Source of the DNA: Cognatilysobacter lacus
GTDB taxonomy: Bacteria; Pseudomonadota; Gammaproteobacteria; Xanthomonadales; Xanthomonadaceae
Length of the DNA stretch: 33,100 nucleotides
Assembly: GCF_008274655.1 (NCBI RefSeq)
Contig: NZ_VTRV01000011.1
Coordinates: forward strand, 1 to 33,100
Direction of reading: 5' to 3'
In this document: positions 17,994-27,906 of the stretch, in pieces
Numbering within the stretch: position 1 is the stretch's first letter
How the letters are laid out: the number at the start of each line of letters is the position of its first letter
Position numbers and translations under genes: made by a program
The notes under the pieces: model-generated
What the model was told of the DNA's origin: nothing
The model's database searches: none
Seen by the model: only the letters and a program-made list of their open reading frames with translations

Positions 17994-18679
17994 GTTGCCG
18001 GCTCGCGTCGCTGCCGTTGCAGCAGGGCTTCGGCTGCCAGCATCGCCAGCAGTGAAATCGCAACGGATACGCCGCACAGCGCCCACACGCGCGACTCGGC
18101 ACCGGGCACCTGGAGCAATGCATAGATCGCCGATGAAAGCGTCTGTGTCTCGCCGGGAATGCTCGAAACGAACGTGATGGTGGCGCCGAATTCGCCGACC
18201 GCCTTCGCGAACCCGAGTACCGCGCCGGCCACGATGCCCGGCCACGCGAGTGGCATCGTCACGTCGGCGAACGCGCGCAGCGGCGATGCGCCGAGCGTCG
18301 CCGCTGCATTTTCGAGTCGCACGTCGACACCCTCGAGCGACAACCGGATCGCGCGCACCATCAGCGGGAACGCCATCACGGCGCAGGCCAGTGCGGCGCC
18401 CGTCCAACGGAACGCGAACGTGATGCCGAGCGTGTCGTGCAGCCATGCGCCGGCGACGCCACGCAGGCCGAACACCCGCAACAGGACGAAACCCGTGACA
18501 ACCGGCGGCAGCACCAGCGGCAGGTGCACCAGCGCGTCCAGCAGCAATCGCCCCGGGAAGCGTCGGCGCGCGAGCAGCCAGCCCACGGCAACCGCAGGCG
18601 GCAGGCTGGCGAGCGTGGCGAGGGTCGCGACCTTCAGGCTCAACGCGACAGCCGCAGCTTCGTCGGGCGTCAGCATCAT
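17990..18679 (-). CDS. modB: Molybdate ABC transporter permease ModB
   Basis: ModB is the inner-membrane channel subunit that forms a dimer with ModC. The 229-residue product begins MMLTPDEAAAVALSLKVATLAT and has about five or six membrane segments. Typical segments are LPLVLPPVVTGFVLL and the cytoplasmic EAA loop ENAAATLGASPLRAFADVTMPLAWPGI, which couples to the ATPase, then GFAKAVGEFGATITF near the end. The first of two tandem ATGs (18679) overlaps the modA stop, and the end overlaps modC by 4 bases, so modA-modB-modC are a coupled operon. Length and features are normal. Confidence 0.93.
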   Translation of the reverse strand: MMLTPDEAAAVALSLKVATLATLASLPPAVAVGWLLARRRFPGRLLLDALVHLPLVLPPVVTGFVLLRVFGLRGVAGAWLHDTLGITFAFRWTGAALACAVMAFPLMVRAIRLSLEGVDVRLENAAATLGASPLRAFADVTMPLAWPGIVAGAVLGFAKAVGEFGATITFVSSIPGETQTLSSAIYALLQVPGAESRVWALCGVSVAISLLAMLAAEALLQRQRREPAT

Positions 18680-19449
18680 GCCGGCGGCAGGAAACCGTGC
18701 CGACGAAAGATCGCCTGGCCTGCGGGCGAACGCAGCCATGCGACGAAACCGGCGGCCTGCGGATGCCGGCTCGCCGCGACGCGCGCGGCCGGGTAGGCGA
18801 TCGGTGCACGCGGATCGGCCGGAAGCCGCGCGAGTACGCGAACGCGCGGTTCCGCGAGCGCATCGGTCGCATACACGATACCCAGCGCCGCTTCGCCACG
18901 GGCGACCAGCTCGAGCGCGGCGCGCACATTTTCCGCCTCGACCACCCGGCCTTGCAGCGGCGCCCACATGTCCAGCGACTGCAGCACCGCGCGTGCATAG
19001 CGACCGGCGGGGACACTCGCCGTCAACGCCAGTGCGATGCGGCCGTCGCGTCCCAGGCGCGGGCGCAGGTCGAGCCCGCGACGGGGCGTGATCGGCAACG
19101 CTTCGCGCGACGCCGGCGCGATCAGCACGAGCGCGTTGCCTGCGACGTCGCGCCGCGTGCGCGCGTCGATCAGGTGTTCCTTCTGCACGACGTCCATCCA
19201 GTCGCGATCGGCGGAGATGAATACGTCCGCCGGCGCGCCTTCCTCCACCTGCCGGGCCAGTGCGGAACTGGCGCCGTAACTGATGCGCACCGGAACCGCG
19301 TGCGTGCGGCCGTAGAGCGCGCCTGCTTCGTCCAGCGTTTCCTTCAGGCTCGACGCCGCGAAAACGGTGAGCGGCGCGGCGGCCCGCGCAGCCGTCGCGA
19401 AAGCGAGCGCAGCACAAACAAGCAGGGCGAACCGGGTGAGCGCAGCCAT
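18676..19449 (-). CDS. modA: Molybdate-binding periplasmic protein ModA
   Basis: ModA captures molybdate or tungstate in the periplasm and delivers it to ModBC. The 257-residue precursor has a signal peptide (MAALTRFALLVCAALAFATA, cleavage probably after ARA). The mature protein starts APLTVFAASSLKETLDE, where the serines of AASSL contact the oxyanion. Further family features are ISYGASSALARQVEEGAPADVFISAD and GEAALGIVYATDAL. ATG 19449 was chosen for the clean signal peptide; an upstream in-frame Met would add a poor polar stretch. A TCTAAT (complement of 19478-19483) could be its -10, but no good -35 is seen. It is divergent from the UvrA-like gene, with 103 bases between. Confidence 0.93.
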   Translation of the reverse strand: MAALTRFALLVCAALAFATAARAAAPLTVFAASSLKETLDEAGALYGRTHAVPVRISYGASSALARQVEEGAPADVFISADRDWMDVVQKEHLIDARTRRDVAGNALVLIAPASREALPITPRRGLDLRPRLGRDGRIALALTASVPAGRYARAVLQSLDMWAPLQGRVVEAENVRAALELVARGEAALGIVYATDALAEPRVRVLARLPADPRAPIAYPAARVAASRHPQAAGFVAWLRSPAGQAIFRRHGFLPPA

Positions 19450-19552
19450 CGGGGCAGCCGGCGACGAAGTTGGCCGCATTAGACCAGACACGCCTTCACC
19501 CCGCCGCCTGCACCGCCATCGTCCAATACAGCTGCTGGACAGCGAGAGGCAC

Positions 19553-22213
19553 ATGACCCACGACATCGGATCCCGGGCCGGCGGCGAGCCGGCGCGACGC
19601 GACGCCTTCGTGCGCGTGCGCGGCGCACGCGAGCACAACCTCAAGGATGTCAACGTCGACATCCCGCGCGATGCCCTCGTGGTGTTCACGGGCGTCTCCG
19701 GCTCCGGCAAGTCGTCGCTTGCGTTCGGCACGCTGTATGCCGAGGCACAGCGGCGGTACTTCGAATCGGTGGCGCCGTACGCGAGACGGCTGATCGACCA
19801 GGTCGGCGTGCCCGACGTGGACTCGATCGAAGGCCTGCCGCCGGCGGTGGCGTTGCAGCAGCAGCGCGGCGCGTCGAGTGCGCGGTCGTCGGTGGGCAGC
19901 GTGACCACGCTGTCGAGCCTGGTGCGCATGATGTATTCGCGCGCCGGCAGCTATCCGCCCGGGCAGGCGATGCTCTACGCGGAGGACTTCTCGGCCAACA
20001 CGCCGCAGGGCGCGTGCCCGGGCTGCCACGGGCTCGGCTACGTGTACGAGGTCACCGAGGCCTCGATGGTGCCGGATCCGTCGCTGTCGATCCGCGATCG
20101 CGCGATCGCGTCGTGGCCGCCTGCATGGCACGGCCAGAACCTGCGCGACATCCTGGTCACGCTGGGCTACGACGTCGACCGGCCGTGGAAGGACCTGCCC
20201 CGGAAGGACCGCGACTGGATCCTCTATACGGATGAATCGCCGACGGTGCCCGTGTTCCCGGGCTTCACGCCGGCCGAGACGCGGTCGGCCATCAAGCGCA
20301 AGCTCGAGCCCGCCTACATGGGCACGTTCACCGGCGCGCGCCGGTACGTGCTGCACACGTTCGCGAACACGCAGAGCGCGTTGATGAAGCGCCGCGTGGC
20401 GCGTTTCATGACGGGCAGCGCGTGCCCCGTGTGTGATGGAAAACGGCTCAAGCGCGAGGCGCTGTCGGTGACCTTTGCGGGCGTCGACATCGGCACCCTG
20501 TCGCAGTTGTCGTTCGACCGCTTGGTGGATCTGCTGCGTCCCGTTGCCGAGGGCCGCTTCGACGACGTTCCCGCCGTTTCGCATGGCGATGCACGCGGCG
20601 CCAAAGCCACCAGACGCGACCGCGCCCAACGCAGCGCCGCCGGCAAGGCCACGCACGCCGCAGCGCCCGATATCCATCGCACGGCGACGTTGTCGGAAGA
20701 GAAGCGCATTGCCGCGCAACGCATCGCGACCGATCTGGTGGCGCGCATCGGCACCTTGCAGTCGCTCGGCCTGGGCTACCTCTCGATGGACCGTGCGACG
20801 CCCACGCTGTCGCCCGGTGAACTGCAGAGGCTTCGGCTTGCCACGCAGATCCGTTCGAACCTGTTCGGCGTGGTCTACGTACTCGACGAGCCCTCCGCCG
20901 GCCTGCATCCGGCCGACAGCGAGGCCCTGTTCGACGCGTTGCGGGAGCTACGCGACGGTGGCAATTCGATCTTCGTGGTCGAGCATGACCTGGCGATGAT
21001 GCGTCGCGCCGACTGGCTGGTCGACGTCGGCCCGGGCGCAGGCGAGCGCGGCGGCGAGGTGCTCTACAGCGGCGAACCGGCCGGACTGGAGGCGATCCCG
21101 TCGTCGGAAACCGCGCGTTATCTGTTCGAACACGTGTCGCCGCCGGCGCGCGCGTATCGCCCGCCGACGGGTTGGCTCGAGCTGCGCGACGTGCATCGCA
21201 ACAACCTGCACGCGATCGACGCACGGATCCCGCTGGGCGTGCTCACGTCGGTCACGGGTGTATCCGGTTCCGGCAAGTCGAGCCTGATCAGCCAGGCGCT
21301 CGTGGACCTCGTGTGCGGCCATCTCGGCCACGAACCCGAGGACGAAGAGCCGGAGGCCGACGAAGGACCCAGCCTCGCGCAACGCACGCGGGGTCACCTG
21401 CGCGGGGACCTCGACGCGATCCGCCGGCTGGTGCGTGTCGACCAGAAGCCGATCGGCCGCACGCCCCGGTCGAACCTCGCGACGTACACCGGCCTGTTCG
21501 ACCATGTGCGCAAGCTGTTCGCCGCGACGCCCGATGCACGCAAGCGCCGCTTCGATGCGGGGCGCTTCTCCTTCAACGTCGCCAAGGGTCGCTGCGCGAC
21601 CTGCGAAGGCGAAGGCTTCGTCAGCGTCGAGCTGCTGTTCATGCCGACCGTCTACGCGCCTTGCCCGACGTGTCATGGCGCCCGCTACAACGAGGCGACG
21701 CTGGCGGTGCGCCTGGACGGCAAGAACATCGCGGAAGTACTTGCGCTCAACGTCGAGGAGGCGGCCGAATTCTTCGCCAACCACCCGGCGGTGCGGCGGC
21801 CGCTTGAGCTCCTTCGCGAGATCGGGCTGGGCTACCTGCGGCTCGGACAGCCGGCCACGGAGCTATCGGGCGGCGAAGCGCAACGCATCAAGCTGGCGAC
21901 CGAACTGCAGCGCAACCAGCGCGGCCGCGCGCTCTACGTCCTGGACGAACCGACGACGGGCCTGCACGCCGCCGACGTCGATCGCCTTATGCGTCAGCTG
22001 CACGGACTGGTGGACGCGGGCAACACCGTGGTGCTGGTCGAACACGAAATGCGCGTGGTGGCGCAGAGCGACTGGGTGATCGATGTCGGCCCCGGCGCTG
22101 GCGACGACGGCGGCAAGCTCGTCGCGTGCGGCACGCCCGCGGAACTGGCGGCGCGTGCCGAAAGCCGCACCGCGCCTTACCTCGCCGAGGTCATGGCCCG
22201 CGCGCGCCCGTAG
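19553..22213 (+). CDS. UvrA paralogue lacking the UvrB-binding domain (class II UvrA2 type)
   Basis: The 886-residue protein has two complete ABC ATPase halves, both with Walker A GVSGSGKSS (first at 47-55). The first half ends LSPGELQRLRLATQ ... VLDEPSAGLHPAD, the second LSGGEAQRIKLATELQ ... VLDEPTTGLHAADVD. The second zinc-finger region is intact (CATCEGEG ... CPTCHGARYNEATL). Between RMMYSRAG and CPGCHGLG, the segment of about 115 residues that holds the UvrB-binding domain and the first CxxC of zinc module 1 in E. coli UvrA is missing. That defines class II UvrA2/DrrC-like proteins, linked to resistance to DNA-binding drugs. An Arg/Ala/Lys-rich insert lies near 20580-20690. ATG 19553 follows GAGAGG; its 3' end overlaps the MATE gene. 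Confidence 0.9.
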   Translation: MTHDIGSRAGGEPARRDAFVRVRGAREHNLKDVNVDIPRDALVVFTGVSGSGKSSLAFGTLYAEAQRRYFESVAPYARRLIDQVGVPDVDSIEGLPPAVALQQQRGASSARSSVGSVTTLSSLVRMMYSRAGSYPPGQAMLYAEDFSANTPQGACPGCHGLGYVYEVTEASMVPDPSLSIRDRAIASWPPAWHGQNLRDILVTLGYDVDRPWKDLPRKDRDWILYTDESPTVPVFPGFTPAETRSAIKRKLEPAYMGTFTGARRYVLHTFANTQSALMKRRVARFMTGSACPVCDGKRLKREALSVTFAGVDIGTLSQLSFDRLVDLLRPVAEGRFDDVPAVSHGDARGAKATRRDRAQRSAAGKATHAAAPDIHRTATLSEEKRIAAQRIATDLVARIGTLQSLGLGYLSMDRATPTLSPGELQRLRLATQIRSNLFGVVYVLDEPSAGLHPADSEALFDALRELRDGGNSIFVVEHDLAMMRRADWLVDVGPGAGERGGEVLYSGEPAGLEAIPSSETARYLFEHVSPPARAYRPPTGWLELRDVHRNNLHAIDARIPLGVLTSVTGVSGSGKSSLISQALVDLVCGHLGHEPEDEEPEADEGPSLAQRTRGHLRGDLDAIRRLVRVDQKPIGRTPRSNLATYTGLFDHVRKLFAATPDARKRRFDAGRFSFNVAKGRCATCEGEGFVSVELLFMPTVYAPCPTCHGARYNEATLAVRLDGKNIAEVLALNVEEAAEFFANHPAVRRPLELLREIGLGYLRLGQPATELSGGEAQRIKLATELQRNQRGRALYVLDEPTTGLHAADVDRLMRQLHGLVDAGNTVVLVEHEMRVVAQSDWVIDVGPGAGDDGGKLVACGTPAELAARAESRTAPYLAEVMARARP

Positions 22214-23666
22214 CCGGTTCGTCGCAACGGGCAACGTCGGCGATCGGTGACGGGGCCTGCCCGGGCACCTCGGTGGGCACGGCGACTTCATTTGGACCCG
22301 GGCGCAGCATCCGTGATTTCCGCCAGCCGCCGAACACGTAGTAGGCCACCGAGCCAAGCATCGCGACGATCGCGCTCGCGGGGAAACTCCACCAGATCGC
22401 ATCGGCCCCCATGCGGGGCTGCAGCAGCGAGGCGAACGGAACCCGGACGCCCCAGAGCGCGATCGCCAGGATGATCAGCGGCGGGATCACGGCGCCCGTA
22501 GCGCGGACCACGCCCGACAGCACGAACGTGACGCCGAAGAACAGGAAGGAGGCGACGACGATCGGATTGAGGTGGATCGCGATGGCCAGCGCCGGGCTGC
22601 CGTCGGGCAGGAACAGCGACAGCGTGTGCCGGTCGAACAGGATCAGCGGGATGATCAGCGCGCCCGTCATCAGGAAGTTGAACAGCACGCCTGACTTGGC
22701 CGTCGAATGCACGCGGTCCCAGCGGCCCGCACCCACGTTCTGTCCGGCCATCGACGAGCAGGCCGCGCCGATCGCCATGGCCGGCATCTGCACGTACGTC
22801 CACAGCTGCAACGAAGCACCGTACGCGGCCGCGGTGTCGACTCCGTGCTTGTTGACCATGGTGATCATCGCCAGCATGGCGACCGAGATCAGCATCATCT
22901 GCAAGCCGATCGGAATCCCCTTGACGATGAGGGACTTCAGCACCGCGAGATTCGGCCTGTAGAGCCCGCGTTCGTGGCGGCTGATCCACAGGCGATGCTT
23001 CTTGTGGCGCAGCCACAGCAGCAATGCGCCAAGGCTTACGGCGTTCGCGATGAGCGTGGCCGTCGCGGCGCCGGCGATGCCCATGCGCGGGAACGGGCCG
23101 AGTCCGAACAGCAGCACCGGATTGAAGCCGATGTCGAGCGCGACGGTGAGCAGCAGGAACAGGAACGGCGTGCGCGTGTCGCCGGAGCCGCGCAGGATCG
23201 CCGTGATAAAGGTGAAGGCGTACAGGAACGGCAGCGCGAGGAAGATGATCCTGAGATAGGCCTCGGCAAACGGCAGCGCGGCCGGCGGCGTGTCCATCAG
23301 CGCGAGCAGGTGTCGCGACAGCGGCAGGCCGATCGCGGCGATGACGATCGACAGGCCGATGAAGAACGTGGCGCTCGTGCCGATCACGCTGCGTGCCTGC
23401 TTCAGGTCGCCGCGACCGATGGCCTGCGCCACGAGGATGCTCGCCGCCATGCCGATGCCGAACACGGCACCGAGCAGCAGGAACATCACGTTGTTCGCAT
23501 TGGCGGTGGCGGTAAGCGCCTGCTCGCCCAGGAATCGCCCGACCCACACCGCATTGACCGAGCCGTTGAGCGACTGCAGCACGTTGCCGCCGAGGATCGG
23601 CAAGGCGAAGCGGAACAGCGTGCCGGCGATGGGCCCCTGCGTGAGGTCGTGACGTGGACCGGCCAT
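22191..23666 (-). CDS. MATE-family multidrug/Na+ antiporter
   Basis: The 491-residue inner-membrane protein has about 12 helices in two six-helix halves. The first begins MAGPRHDLTQGPIAGTLFRFALPILGG in the MATE manner (LTxGPIxxxLxxFAxPxxxG), followed by LGEQALTATANAN and later GMAASILVAQAIGRGDLKQA. The second half has KGIPIGLQMML and a QNVGAGRWDRV loop. It probably exports cationic drugs or metabolites using a sodium or proton gradient. The start has GGAGG about six bases upstream. The tail of about 35 residues after WRKSRM is Pro/Ala-rich and extra to the fold. Its final 23 bases overlap the end of the UvrA-like gene on the opposite strand. Confidence 0.9.
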   Translation of the reverse strand: MAGPRHDLTQGPIAGTLFRFALPILGGNVLQSLNGSVNAVWVGRFLGEQALTATANANNVMFLLLGAVFGIGMAASILVAQAIGRGDLKQARSVIGTSATFFIGLSIVIAAIGLPLSRHLLALMDTPPAALPFAEAYLRIIFLALPFLYAFTFITAILRGSGDTRTPFLFLLLTVALDIGFNPVLLFGLGPFPRMGIAGAATATLIANAVSLGALLLWLRHKKHRLWISRHERGLYRPNLAVLKSLIVKGIPIGLQMMLISVAMLAMITMVNKHGVDTAAAYGASLQLWTYVQMPAMAIGAACSSMAGQNVGAGRWDRVHSTAKSGVLFNFLMTGALIIPLILFDRHTLSLFLPDGSPALAIAIHLNPIVVASFLFFGVTFVLSGVVRATGAVIPPLIILAIALWGVRVPFASLLQPRMGADAIWWSFPASAIVAMLGSVAYYVFGGWRKSRMLRPGPNEVAVPTEVPGQAPSPIADVARCDEPATGARGP

Positions 23667-24232
23667 TCGTGCCTCCGAAGCGGGCTGGAAGGGTACCTGC
23701 TGGGGCGTGCAGGCGGCGGAATTCCGTGCGGGCGTCGCGCATGGGTGTTGCCACGCGCGCGTTGAGAGCGGATGCGGCGACGACGTTTGCCACAGTCGGA
23801 CCGGGCGCGCGACCCGTCGCTCTAGGCACACGCATCGCGCATCACGGGGCGCGGACCGGCGGTTGCCGGCTCGGGCAACTGCGGTTGTGGCCGGGTACCT
23901 GCACGACGTGGGATGCCCGCCACCTCGAACTCCCGGAACGAGCGCATGTACGCGCGAGGAAAGCCGGCATCGGCGCCGCGGGGTAGTGCCCACACGCGCT
24001 CGGCACGCGCGACCACGATGAGCTGCGTCCCGACGCTTTGGCCAAATGAACACGCGCGGTTGCCATGCCGATAACAACGGCGTGGATAGCGTTGATCGAG
24101 CTCCCGTCAAGCAATCGCGCAGCAGCACCGGGAGCAGGACGATCACCGGCAACAGCCCGGGTGGTGCCGGTGCCCGGCGGAAGCAGTGCTTCGACTTCCG
24201 CGACCGACTTTCCCCAGCACAGGAATCAGATC
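23667..24232. other. Gap between the MATE and KGG-repeat genes
   Basis: About 566 bases with no confident gene. One minus-strand frame (23822-24016) has coding-like third positions and is listed separately. The palindrome TTTGGCCAAA (24037-24046) is followed by GCCATGCCGAT (24062-24072), a pair of words also found upstream of the permease gene. Just before the KGG gene an AGGA sits 8 bases from the ATG. I see no clear -35/-10 pair or terminator. Confidence 0.55.
23822..24016 (-). CDS. Doubtful small ORF (64 codons), hypothetical
   Basis: From a GTG at 24016 the frame reads VVARAERVWALPRGADAGFP, then RAYMRSFREFEVAGIPRR, then a Pro-rich tail ending in TAG. The first half has mixed hydrophobic and charged residues and G/C-rich third positions like a real gene. 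The frame is open about 30 codons further upstream but has no ATG, and no good ribosome binding site precedes the GTG. It may be a real unnamed gene, a remnant of a longer one, or chance. I recognise no family. Confidence 0.3.
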   Translation of the reverse strand: MVARAERVWALPRGADAGFPRAYMRSFREFEVAGIPRRAGTRPQPQLPEPATAGPRPVMRDACA

Positions 24233-24532
24233 ATGGCCAGCAACAAGAACCAGGGCGGCAAGAAGGGTGGCGGTTTCGGCAGCATGGATCCAAAACGCCA
24301 GCGCGAGATCGCGTCGCAGGGCGGCCGCGCCGCGCATGAAAGCGGCCACGCCCACGAATTCGATTCGAAGGAAGCACGCGAGGCCGGCCGCAAGGGCGGC
24401 GAAGCGGTGAGCCAGGACCGCGAACACATGTCCGAGATCGGCCGCCTGGGCGGCGAAGCCGCGCGCAGTGGCGGACCCAAGAGTCCGCAGCAAGGCGGTC
24501 GCAGTGGTGAACAACATGGCGGCAATCACTGA
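24233..24532 (+). CDS. KGG-repeat (Con-10/YciG-like) stress protein
   Basis: The 99-residue, very hydrophilic protein starts MASNKNQGGKKGGGFGSMD and contains three copies of a short repeat around a basic residue and Gly-Gly: EIASQGGRAAHE, EAGRKGGEAVSQD and EIGRLGGEAARSGG. This is the KGG/stress-induced-protein repeat of the Con-10, GsiB and YciG families. It is expected to be disordered and to help survive desiccation, starvation or general stress. ATG 24233 has an AGGA at 8 bases; the upstream extension of the frame is unlike the repeat. It is monocistronic, flanked by a long gap and a strong terminator. Control by a stationary-phase sigma factor is plausible from the family, but I cannot see the promoter. 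Confidence 0.92.
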   Translation: MASNKNQGGKKGGGFGSMDPKRQREIASQGGRAAHESGHAHEFDSKEAREAGRKGGEAVSQDREHMSEIGRLGGEAARSGGPKSPQQGGRSGEQHGGNH

Positions 24533-24549
24533 CCGATCGCGACGCAAGA

Positions 24550-24574
24550 AAAAGCCCCGCACTGCGGGGCTTTT
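24550..24574. terminator. Bidirectional terminator between the KGG gene and gcvP
   Basis: GCCCCGC (24554-24560) pairs with GCGGGGC (24564-24570) over an ACT loop, extended by AAAA (24550-24553) opposite TTTT (24571-24574). The A and T runs on either side let it act on both strands; it lies 17 bases past the KGG stop and 19 bases past the gcvP stop. Confidence 0.93.
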
Positions 24575-24593
24575 CCACTCGCGCCGTGCGAGC

Positions 24594-27479
<2,886 letters not shown>

Positions 27480-27546
27480 GGCGAAGGTCTTGGCACGGCG
27501 CTGCGGCCGCGGGAGGGGGTGCCTAGGTGATCGCCACGGCCTGCGC

Positions 27547-27589
27547 CGCACGTCGACCACCAGCCCGCCGGCCTCACGGCCGACGTGCG
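27547..27589 (-). promoter_or_regulatory. Leader hairpin between glycine riboswitch and gcvP (possible expression platform)
   Basis: CGCACGTCG (27547-27555) and CGACGTGCG (27581-27589) form a perfect 9-bp stem in the gcvP leader, 68-110 bases before the start codon. A competing inner hairpin, CGGCC (27569-27573) with GGCCG (27578-27582), reads as a GTGA loop on the minus strand and shares bases with the outer stem, so the two exclude each other. A further GCAGC/GCTGC stem with a GTGA loop lies at 27601-27614. No U-run follows, so intrinsic termination is not obvious. Control of translation or Rho access is inference. Confidence 0.4.
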
Positions 27590-27631
27590 CTCGCGGGCGC
27601 GCAGCTCACGCTGCTGGAAAGCCCCGCTTGC

Positions 27632-27816
27632 CCCCTCTGTCCTTCTGCCTGAGAGTTTGGACGCGCCAGAACGCCGCGCGTCTTGCCCCTTCGGCGCCGG
27701 CGCTTGCCCGAGGGCAGGCCGATCTCTCCAGAGTGTGTGCAGCCGGCGGTGTGGGGGCCTGAGCGATTCCGGGCGATTGCGCCTTCGGCAGCGGGGCGAA
27801 CCCGCTTCTCCCACCG
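27632..27816 (-). promoter_or_regulatory. Tandem glycine riboswitch upstream of gcvP
   Basis: On the minus strand two glycine aptamers lie in series. Aptamer 1 (27747-27816) starts GGTGGGAGAAGCGG, has CCGAAGGCGCAA and CTCAGGC, and closes with CCCACACCG. Aptamer 2 (27632-27736) starts ACTCTGGAGAGATCGG, has GCCGAAGGGGCAAG, CTCTCAGGCAGAAGGACAG and the closing AGAGGGGG. The GGAGA..., CCGAAGGnGCAA and TCAGGC...ACAGAGnGG elements are the conserved core of the glycine riboswitch, and aptamer 2 fits best. Such switches usually turn on glycine catabolism when glycine is plentiful; its place before gcvP fits that. Which mechanism it uses is not evident. Confidence 0.93.
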
Positions 27817-27831
27817 GTTGCTTCGGCGCCG

Positions 27832-27837
27832 ATTGTA
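27832..27837 (-). promoter_or_regulatory. Likely -10 box for the gcvP riboswitch transcript
   Basis: Read on the minus strand, TACAAT occupies 27837-27832, a five-of-six match to TATAAT. A start about 7 bases downstream (near 27825) would place aptamer 1 at the very 5' end of the RNA, as expected. No convincing -35 is seen 16-18 bases upstream, in a GC-rich stretch. Confidence 0.5.
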
Positions 27838-27906
27838 GCCCGCCCACCGGGCCGGCCGCAGCCCGACCGCGCCCGGTTCAGGTCTCCGTGCGTTTGACGA
27901 AGCGGT

